14,523 bases of DNA. Source: CAYXDO01 sp964463485. GTDB lineage: Bacteria; Myxococcota; Kuafuiibacteriia; Kuafuiibacteriales; Kuafuiibacteriaceae. The stretch lies in NCBI GenBank assembly GCA_964463485.1, contig CAYXDO010000225.1:1-14523 (forward strand). The letters run 5' to 3'. Positions 8,089 through 13,529 of this stretch are shown piece after piece (position 1 is the stretch's first letter; each line of letters begins with the position of its first letter). The position numbers and the translations under genes were made by a program. The notes under the pieces are model-generated. The model was given only the letters and a program-made list of their open reading frames with translations, did no database searches and was not told the origin of the DNA.

Positions 8089-8475
8089 ATGAATCGTCGA
8101 GGTACGATCGGTTCCAGCTTCATGTTGTACGATCATGTCGGGCTTTCGGCCTCGATGCGGCAGCGGTTGGTCGGGTCGTGTCTCGTTCATCGGACGCTCG
8201 AGGATGTCATCCGGGCAGGATCCCGGGTGGTCTCGGTGGTGACTCAGGACGAGTACACCCACGACGTCGTGGTGGGATGGGAAGGGCTCTTCGTCGTTTA
8301 CGACACGACGTGACTGGGCGCGGTGACGGCGGTCGCCGTCTTCGAACATGAGCCGAGCGCGGACGATTTGCTCGAGGCGCGCGTCGCGCGTGGGTGGGTT
8401 CCAACGGCGACGGCGATGCGCGGGGGGGACCGGATCCTCGGGCACGCGGCCTGCCGCTTCGATTCGGCGCGCTGA
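8089..8475 (+). pseudogene. Small gene X, split by an in-frame TGA
   Basis: The frame starts at ATG 8089 and runs 74 codons to TGA at 8311-8313. It then continues in the same frame for 53 codons to TGA at 8473-8475, ending DRILGHAACRFDSAR. Both halves have strong G/C at codon position 3. The sequence across the TGA reads like one protein: a strand ending FVVYDTT, then LGAVTAVAVFEHE. Read through, the product would be about 128 residues, with no signal peptide and no family I recognise. The second half could also be translated alone from GTG 8323. The 3' half recurs upstream of the complete sprT-like gene in degenerate form. Nonsense mutation, two small genes, or TGA recoding are the options; I favour a broken gene. 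No good Shine-Dalgarno precedes the ATG. Confidence 0.5.
8325..8340 (+). other. Compact inverted repeat inside gene X
   Basis: GACGGCG-GT-CGCCGTC is a near-perfect palindrome twelve bases after the internal TGA of gene X. If the first half is an independent gene it could act as a weak terminator. If X is one gene it is just part of the coding sequence. There is no T-run. Confidence 0.2.
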
Positions 8476-8680
8476 ACGGATCTGACTTTGCCTGGTCACG
8501 CGTTCGTGAGAAATCGTCCGAGTGAGTCCCGTTCCTGAGCTCGACGCTCATCTTCAACGGCTCCTGATCCGAGCGATCGCGTCGGAGTACATGATGCTCA
8601 ACAGCTCCCATTTTCGGGATCGGCTTCGCCGCCGGGTTTTGCGCTGTGCTCGATCAAGTCGAAGCTGGGGGAGTGGTTCG
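8359..8680 (+). repeat. Direct repeat copy A (end of gene X plus start of sprT-like gene)
   Basis: This roughly 322-base segment matches 13214-13529 in the same orientation, with about 23 substitutions and three indels by eye (about 92% identity). The indels are a 6-base ACGGCG unit near 8407-8412, a G-run of 7 here against 6 in copy B, and one G missing here near 8630. Weaker similarity reaches left to about 8314 (13190 in copy B). In this copy the gene X part is in frame and the sprT-like part is broken. Confidence 0.93.
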
Positions 8681-8781
8681 ATGTCGCACAATCGCACATC
8701 CGTCGAATATGCGATGGGCCGAGACAGGGGACCCACGCACGGACCCACGGACCCGCCGCTGCGTTGACCCTCAAGCCCTGA
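8522..8781 (+). pseudogene. 5' fragment of the sprT-like/DUF2786 gene, frameshifted and truncated
   Basis: From GTG 8522 the first 36 codons match the start of the complete gene at 13370 closely (PELDAHLQRLLIRAIASEYM). A single missing G near 8630, in CTTCG-CCGCC, then shifts the frame, so the frame from the GTG ends at 8767. In the original frame, similarity resumes (SKLGEWF) and ends at 8680. About 100 unrelated bases follow to a TGA at 8779-8781. The HExxH metal site and the DUF2786 region are absent, so the fragment cannot be a peptidase. Its 3' end, CCTGACCGG, resembles the context of the intact gene's stop. Confidence 0.85.
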
Positions 8782-8806
8782 CCGGATACCTTCCGAAGCA
8801 TAGACT
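8778..8806 (+). promoter_or_regulatory. Candidate promoter of the hicAB-led operon
   Basis: CTGACC at 8778-8783 and TAGACT at 8801-8806 are separated by 17 bases and each match the sigma-70 boxes at four of six positions. They lie 30 bases before the hicA start, with GGAAGGA at 8815-8821 between. An alternative -35 is TTGACC at 8764-8769, but it lacks a good partner. HicB proteins usually repress their own promoter, so an operator near here is expected, but I could not identify a clear inverted repeat. Confidence 0.3.
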
Positions 8807-8835
8807 CGGCGGATGGAAGGACACGCGGCGGTGAT

Positions 8836-9024
8836 GTGAAGGTCCGAGAGGTGCTGGAGTTGATCCAGAAGGACGGTTGGAGAATGGTCAGGCAAAAGGG
8901 CTCGCACCGCCAGTTCAAGCACTCAACCAAGCCGGGTTTGGTCACGGTTGCCGGAAAGCCGGGGGATGATCTCGCCCCAGGAACGCTCAGCAGCATCTTG
9001 AAACAGGCAGGGCTTACCACATGA
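8836..9024 (+). CDS. hicA: HicA family toxin (mRNA interferase)
   Basis: A 62-residue protein, the normal length for HicA (PF07927), which cleaves mRNA through a double-stranded-RNA-binding-like fold. The characteristic pattern is complete: KVREVLELIQKDGW at 2-15, VRQKGSHRQFKH at 18-29 with the catalytic His24, a strand VTVAGKPGDDL, and a C-terminal helix LSSILKQAGL. The start is GTG at 8836. AAGGA at 8817-8821 is 14 bases upstream, rather far; GGTGAT directly before the start may help. The antitoxin gene overlaps by 4 bases (ATGA), the usual coupling of hicAB pairs. No residue expected for activity is missing. Confidence 0.95.
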   Translation: MKVREVLELIQKDGWRMVRQKGSHRQFKHSTKPGLVTVAGKPGDDLAPGTLSSILKQAGLTT

Positions 9025-9236
9025 AATACCTCGTTGTCGTGGAGCAAACAGCCACGGGCTTCTCCGCATATTCTCCCGATCTCCCCGGCTGCGTCGCAAC
9101 CGGCGCGGATCGGAACGAAGTCGAACGTGAGATGAGTGAGGCGATCGAATTTCACGTTCAAGGGCTCCGGGCCGAGGGGATGGAGATCCCGGTGCCCACG
9201 ACCTACTCGACCCTTGTGGAGTTGAAAGCTTCGTGA
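9021..9236 (+). CDS. hicB: HicB family antitoxin, short form
   Basis: A 71-residue protein of the HicB-like antitoxin family (PF15919). The partly degraded RNase-H-like core is visible: KYLVVVEQTATGFSAYSPDLPG at 2-23, CVATGADRNEVEREM, then the helix ending AIEFHVQGLRAEGMEIP. It lacks the C-terminal ribbon-helix-helix or helix-turn-helix seen in longer HicB proteins and ends shortly after TTYSTLVEL, as in the short subgroup. It should neutralise HicA by direct binding; autoregulation is less certain without the DNA-binding tail. The hydrolase gene follows 30 bases downstream on the same strand. Confidence 0.95.
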   Translation: MKYLVVVEQTATGFSAYSPDLPGCVATGADRNEVEREMSEAIEFHVQGLRAEGMEIPVPTTYSTLVELKAS

Positions 9237-9266
9237 CCTCTGGAGATCTATGCCAGCCTCTCGCCG

Positions 9267-10244
9267 ATGGCGATCGGTCCCAGTCTGGTTCCGTCTCGTC
9301 CTTTCAAACGAATGGCGTTCGACGTGCTACCCCAAAAGCCGCGAATCCCGCACCGATACTTCGAATCCGAGGGACTCGACATTGAAATTCAGGACCCCGC
9401 GTTTCCCGTTTTTCGGACACATGTTCGTCGCCTCGGCAAAGGTCCGCCGCTTCTCCTCGTGCATGGATTGATGACGAGCAGTTATTCGTTCCGGTATCTC
9501 ATGGGCGCGCTCGCGGATCGATTCACCACGTACTCACTCGATTTACCCGGCGCGGGCCGAAGCGATGCGCCGCTCGAAATGAGTTACGACCCAAGCACGT
9601 TGGGGAAGTTGGTCCTCGCCGCAACCCGTCGGCTCGGCATCGCGGGATGTCCGATTGTCGGCAACTCGATGGGTGGGTATGTGAGTCTCTGGGCCGGTCT
9701 CGAGGCACCTCCGGGTTGCATGGCCCGATTGGTCGTCATTCATGCGCCCGGATTCCCTGAGTTTCGGCTCTCGCTACTCGGAGCGCTACTTGGCTCTTGG
9801 GTTGGAAAGCGAGTTTTCGACGCCCTCATTTCTCGAAATCCGCTCAAATGGTGCCACACCAACGTCCATTATTACGACGAGAGCCTGAAGTCTTTGGAGG
9901 AGGCCTCCGAGTATGGCGAACCCCTGCGCAGCTCTGCCGGGAAAAGAGCGCTCGAGAAATATCTGCTCGAAACGATGAGTATTCGAGATATTCGGAAATT
10001 CCAGAAAATTCTGGATGAACGAAGGGCCAGGGGTACGGCGTTTCCAGTCCCGCTCCTCCTCATGTATGCCGATCGTGATCCGATGGTGCGTCCTGAGTAC
10101 GGCCGCCGATACCGCGACCTCATTCCCGAATCAGAGCTCGTCGTACTTTCGGAGGCATCCCATTTCGCGCATGTCGATGCGGTCGATCGGCTCTTGCCAC
10201 CTCTCTTGCGGTTCCTCGATGGTGGTCGAGCAAGCCATGAGTGA
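9267..10244 (+). CDS. Alpha/beta hydrolase fold protein
   Basis: With the ATG at 9267 the protein has 325 residues; ATG 9312 (MAFDVLPQ) gives 310 and is equally possible. The fold signature is complete: LLLVHGLMTSSYS at 62-74 (oxyanion loop), LDLPGAGRSD at 91-100, nucleophile elbow VGNSMGG at 131-137 (Ser134), acid in YADRDPMV at 267-274 (Asp271) and EASHFAHVDA at 296-305 (His299). The cap helices lie between about 165 and 250. This pattern covers esterases, C-C hydrolases and haloperoxidase-like enzymes; the substrate cannot be told. Neither start has a clear Shine-Dalgarno, whereas a good one (GGAG, 9242-9245) points to an out-of-frame ATG at 9250. The gene sits second-to-fourth in an operon with hicAB upstream and two overlapping genes downstream. 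Confidence 0.9.
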   Translation: MAIGPSLVPSRPFKRMAFDVLPQKPRIPHRYFESEGLDIEIQDPAFPVFRTHVRRLGKGPPLLLVHGLMTSSYSFRYLMGALADRFTTYSLDLPGAGRSDAPLEMSYDPSTLGKLVLAATRRLGIAGCPIVGNSMGGYVSLWAGLEAPPGCMARLVVIHAPGFPEFRLSLLGALLGSWVGKRVFDALISRNPLKWCHTNVHYYDESLKSLEEASEYGEPLRSSAGKRALEKYLLETMSIRDIRKFQKILDERRARGTAFPVPLLLMYADRDPMVRPEYGRRYRDLIPESELVVLSEASHFAHVDAVDRLLPPLLRFLDGGRASHE

Positions 10245-10695
10245 ATCCAAACCAGCGCTCGTTGCGTCCTTGCTGGAAATCGAGGCGTCCCTCGAAGCTC
10301 CGGCTCTCGACGCTCCGGCTTTGGAGTCCATTCCTCCGATCCTCCTCGCGCTCGACCTACGCGTTCGGACGGATACGGGTTCGCCGGGGTTCGAAGGACA
10401 GCTGTGGCTCGGCGTCGAAGAGCTCGGCCGAGTCGTCTGGTGGGTGGTTGAGCTTGGTCAAGTCGTGCACACGCGTTTTACGGAGAGGCCTCCGAAGAAT
10501 GCCGGCGCCGTGGTGCTCTTCTCCGCCGCCGACGCAAGCCAGATCGTCGCAACGGGCAATTTGCGCCCTGGATCCGAGCTTGTATCCGCATCGGGCGATG
10601 TGGGTCTTTTCGAACGCTTCGTGAACAGGTATGGCAAGGGCCGCGACAGTTTGAGTGTTCGCGGTTGGCAGACAGCCGCTGGGAAACGTAAATGA
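10237..10695 (+). CDS. Hypothetical protein between the hydrolase and the FAD oxidoreductase
   Basis: A 152-residue protein of no family I recognise. I chose ATG 10237 (MSESKPALV), which overlaps the hydrolase stop by 8 bases; ATG 10219 is possible. The frame stays open upstream to 10015, but that part lies inside the hydrolase gene and is not protein-like. Residues 9-32 are an Ala/Leu/Glu-rich helix with the repeated step APALDAPALE. Residues 35-82 alternate hydrophobic and polar like a beta-sheet (ILLALDLRVRT, GQLWLGVEELGRVVWWVVEL). The C-terminus is basic (GKRK). No signal peptide is seen. The stop overlaps the next start (ATGA), so the product is probably made in step with the oxidoreductase. 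A partner, chaperone or assembly role is speculation from position. Confidence 0.75.
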   Translation: MSESKPALVASLLEIEASLEAPALDAPALESIPPILLALDLRVRTDTGSPGFEGQLWLGVEELGRVVWWVVELGQVVHTRFTERPPKNAGAVVLFSAADASQIVATGNLRPGSELVSASGDVGLFERFVNRYGKGRDSLSVRGWQTAAGKRK

Positions 10696-13076
10696 GTATC
10701 GGAAGAACAGGAAGCGGCGGCGGCTCGACACCGTTGAGCCAGCAGATTCAGAACCCTCAGACCTCGAAAGAGCCTGTCGTCATTGGCCAAATCGCCGTTG
10801 CCAGAGTGCCATCGAGCGATCGCGTCGAAGTCGGCGCCACGGACGGCGTGCAAGCACCGCGACCGTCGAACCTCGATCGCCGGGGCGTCGCGGCCGTCGA
10901 AGCTGCATTGCGTTCCCAAGGCATCGATCCAAACAAAGCAGTCGCCAATGTCTCTGGGTACCTGGCTCGGGCCCCCGATGATTTTCGGACGCGAAGGGAC
11001 GGGCCTCCGACGATTCAGTGGCATCCAAGCTTTTTTCAGAAAGCGGGTCCGCTCTGCGGCGTGGGCACACTCACCGAGTTCAAGACCCGTAACGAAGCGT
11101 TCGACGCGATCGCACTCCGGCGCGCGGGCGGGGCGCAAGGGCATGTTTTCCTCGTGACTATAGGTACGTCGGTTGACGGAAAGTCTTCCGGGTGGATGTT
11201 GGCCGAGTACACGGAGTCTCGGCTCGGCAAGGTCGATCTCACTGAGCTCAGCGTGGCAGGCCTTCCCCTCGGCGGGCGCCCAAATCAGAGCTCGGCGGAA
11301 ACTTATGTCGTCGACGGCCGCGGTCACCTCGGCCAGCTCCGAATGAACGGTCAGGACTGGCGGCTCGAGGAGCTTGCGCGACAAGGCTCTCAGCTCGTTC
11401 CGAAATCGAGAGGAGCGCCGGCTTTTCGCCTGGAGCTTCATGGGCAAAAGCTCGATGAGCCCGCTCCGGTCGCCGACTCTCTACCGTGGGTTGTGCCGAG
11501 CACCAAAACGAACCACGGCAAAAATGTTCAATTTACGCCGAGTATCGCCTTTCGCCCCGGACCCTCGATTGACGAGCTCGGCAAAACGCTCGCTTGGATC
11601 GACGCGAATCTTCCCAAACACGTAAAAGTAAAGGCCGGCGGATCATTACACTCGTGGTCACCGGTCGCCGCCACGAATGGAGTCTTCATCCATCCCGAAG
11701 GAATACGGTTCATCAGCTCGCTCACCGGTGCAGAGGCCGATCGATTTGGCGCAAGAAAGCTCGACCCGAAGTCCGCCGAAAACCTTTTTCGAATCGGCTC
11801 CGGAACTCAGATTCGAGAGATCAACCGTCGCCTCTGGGATGAATTTGGAAAGGCGCTCCCCGTTTTGGGCGGATTTGATGGGCAGACGATCGGAGGCGTA
11901 TTGCCGACCGGCACTCACGGATCCGTACTTTCGTCAGGCCCGCTCGCATCCATGATTCGAAGCATCGATCTGGTCAGATCAGACGGACAGAAGGTTCGGA
12001 TCGAGCCATCGGCTGGCCCAACCGACCCCGACGCTTTCCGCGCGACTCACTCCGGTTGGGAGCTCGTTCAAGACAACTCGTCATTCTCGGCTTCGCTCGT
12101 CAACATGGGTACGCTCGGCGTCGTGCATTCGTACGTCGTCGAAGCCAAAGACAAGTTCTTTCTAAACGAGGTACGAACCGAGACGACCTTCGCGAAATCG
12201 ATTCAGACACTCGAAGGCGGAAATATCTACAACCTCACGGAAACCTCCGATCGAGCCGCGAAGCCGACATCCCGGCGATTCGAAGGACATCCAGAGCGCG
12301 CGTTCCATCTCGAGCTGCTCTTCAACCCACACGGTGAGAGAGTCGTCGTCACGTCTCGACAACCGACGAAGCTCACAGGGGAGGAGCCTCCGGCCGAGAA
12401 ACCTGGCCGCGATCTTTTTCGCGCGCTGGGGACGCCCGATCGCTTCGATCGCCCGGATCTTCCAACTTGGATTACCGAGAATTTTCACGATTTTGTCGGA
12501 AATATTGGAACCACGCTCGGTAAATTGATCCCGAAGCTGACTCCGGGAATCGTCGATCGAGCTCTGGCGTCCATGTCCGACGCCGGTTATTTTGGGCGAA
12601 GCTACAACGTCTTCAACATCGGTGATGGCGCAAATCAAATCCCGTCCCTGTCGGGAACTCTCTTCGTCCCGCTCGAGGGAGACAAGTATCTGCGTGCCAT
12701 GGAGATCATTCAGAGGACGGCCGCGGAGCTCGTCGAAAATACGGGTGAGTATCACAACGGTCCAATCTCCCTGAGGTTCGTCAAGGGATCCGACGCGCAC
12801 CTGGCGTCCCAGGAAGACGTCGCGAGCTTCGAGCTCATCTTCGCCGGCAACCCACCACACGCCGAGACACACATGAAGGCCTACTATGAGGCGCTTCGAA
12901 AGGAGCTCGGCCCTGAATCGGTTCGAGTGCATTTTGGCCAGCTTCTGCAAAAGCTCGAACCCGCCAGCGTTTTTGATGGTCTTCCAAAGGCCGACGCTTG
13001 GAAGAAATTTCGGAACGAGCTCGATCCAAACGCTCGGTTCGTCAATGAGTGGCAAGCTCGCGCGCTTTCGGCTTGA
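10692..13076 (+). CDS. FAD-dependent oxidoreductase (VAO/alditol-oxidase-like) with a novel N-terminal domain
   Basis: A 794-residue protein, against about 420-560 for typical relatives. Residues 278-490 form a FAD_binding_4 (PF01565) domain. KAGGSLHSWSPVAATNGVF at 314-332 is the pyrophosphate-binding loop, with His320 at the place where alditol and gulonolactone oxidases attach FAD covalently. LPTGTHGS at 405-412 and VNMGTLGVVHS at 470-480 are further typical segments. The C-terminus ends in the family-typical WKKFRNELDPNARFVNEW (770-787). Residues 1-277 match nothing I know: a Gly/Ser-rich start (SIGRTGSGGGS) without signal peptide, then a mixed alpha/beta region. It probably oxidises a sugar, polyol or aldonolactone-like substrate, but this is family-level inference. 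The start overlaps the previous stop by 4 bases. Many A/T-ending codons (for example around 12469-12530) set it apart from neighbouring genes. Confidence 0.9.
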   Translation: MSIGRTGSGGGSTPLSQQIQNPQTSKEPVVIGQIAVARVPSSDRVEVGATDGVQAPRPSNLDRRGVAAVEAALRSQGIDPNKAVANVSGYLARAPDDFRTRRDGPPTIQWHPSFFQKAGPLCGVGTLTEFKTRNEAFDAIALRRAGGAQGHVFLVTIGTSVDGKSSGWMLAEYTESRLGKVDLTELSVAGLPLGGRPNQSSAETYVVDGRGHLGQLRMNGQDWRLEELARQGSQLVPKSRGAPAFRLELHGQKLDEPAPVADSLPWVVPSTKTNHGKNVQFTPSIAFRPGPSIDELGKTLAWIDANLPKHVKVKAGGSLHSWSPVAATNGVFIHPEGIRFISSLTGAEADRFGARKLDPKSAENLFRIGSGTQIREINRRLWDEFGKALPVLGGFDGQTIGGVLPTGTHGSVLSSGPLASMIRSIDLVRSDGQKVRIEPSAGPTDPDAFRATHSGWELVQDNSSFSASLVNMGTLGVVHSYVVEAKDKFFLNEVRTETTFAKSIQTLEGGNIYNLTETSDRAAKPTSRRFEGHPERAFHLELLFNPHGERVVVTSRQPTKLTGEEPPAEKPGRDLFRALGTPDRFDRPDLPTWITENFHDFVGNIGTTLGKLIPKLTPGIVDRALASMSDAGYFGRSYNVFNIGDGANQIPSLSGTLFVPLEGDKYLRAMEIIQRTAAELVENTGEYHNGPISLRFVKGSDAHLASQEDVASFELIFAGNPPHAETHMKAYYEALRKELGPESVRVHFGQLLQKLEPASVFDGLPKADAWKKFRNELDPNARFVNEWQARALSA

Positions 13077-13369
13077 TGCCCAGCAAACATCCTGCGACCT
13101 CGAGCGCGCATTTGAACGGTCCGAGCGTGGTCGAATGCAGGTTGGCGAAGGTCACCGAAGCGGCGATCTGTCCGCCCAGAAAGCCATATCTTGGCACCGT
13201 GACCGCGAACGCGGCGGACGATTTGCACGAGGCGCCCGACGCGCGTGGAAGGGTTCCAACGGCGATGCGCGGGGGGACCGGATCCTTGGGCACGCGGCCT
13301 GCCGCTTCGATTCGGCGCCCTGAACGGATCTGACTTTGCACGCTCACGCGTTCGTGAGAAGTCGGCTGA
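13077..13369 (+). pseudogene. Intergenic region holding a decayed 3' end of gene X
   Basis: From about 13190 to 13323 this region matches the 3' part of gene X (8314-8475). It has lost about 21 bases near its left end and an in-frame ACGGCG unit. One G is also gone from the G-run at 13271-13276 (6 instead of 7), so the frame DDLHEAPDARG no longer joins DRILGHAACRFDSAP. The upstream two-thirds of X are missing. Bases 13077-13190 show no similarity to X; they contain a minus-strand open frame with protein-like composition (see findings). Nothing here appears to be a functional plus-strand gene. Confidence 0.7.
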
Positions 13370-13529
13370 GTGAATCCAGTCCCTGAGCTCGACCCTCACC
13401 TTCAACGGCTCCTGATCCGAGCGATCGCGTCGGAGTACATGATGCTCAACGGCTCCCATTTTCGGGATCGCCTTCGGCCGCCGGGTTTTGCGTTGTGCTC
13501 GATGAAGTCGAAGCTCGGGGAGTGGTTCG
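13214..13529 (+). repeat. Direct repeat copy B (end of gene X plus start of sprT-like gene)
   Basis: This is the partner of 8359-8680, in the same orientation and about 4.86 kb downstream. It includes the last part of gene X, the short gap and the first 160 bases of the sprT-like coding sequence. In this copy the sprT-like part is intact and the X part is broken, the reverse of copy A. Confidence 0.93.
13343..13358 (+). promoter_or_regulatory. Hairpin in front of the sprT-like gene
   Basis: CTCACG-CGTT-CGTGAG is a perfect 6-bp stem with a 4-base loop ending 11 bases before the GTG start. Its 3' arm overlaps GAGAAG (13356-13361), the only Shine-Dalgarno-like sequence. Copy A keeps five of the six pairs (8496-8509). 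It may be the terminator of gene X, or a structure that limits ribosome access. Confidence 0.35.

Noticed and set aside
8041..8499. Upstream extension of the small hydrolase frame
   Set aside because: The translation is low-complexity and basic, and runs antisense to gene X, which has better coding character. Starts at 8136 or 8190 remain possible but less likely.
8729..8754. Short repeated GGACCCACG motifs before hicA as a HicB operator
   Set aside because: They are direct, not inverted, lie upstream of the candidate promoter, and the short HicB has no obvious DNA-binding tail; too little support.
8598..9161. 187-codon minus-strand frame opposite hicA and hicB
   Set aside because: It is antisense to two genes of well-known families and has no coherent motif.
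12162..13055. 297-codon minus-strand frame opposite the FAD gene
   Set aside because: Antisense to a region with clear FAD-oxidase C-terminal features; treated as a shadow.
8359..13529. Composite transposon with flanking insertion sequences
   Set aside because: The flanking repeats contain only parts of gene X and the sprT-like gene, with no transposase, terminal inverted repeats or short target duplications.
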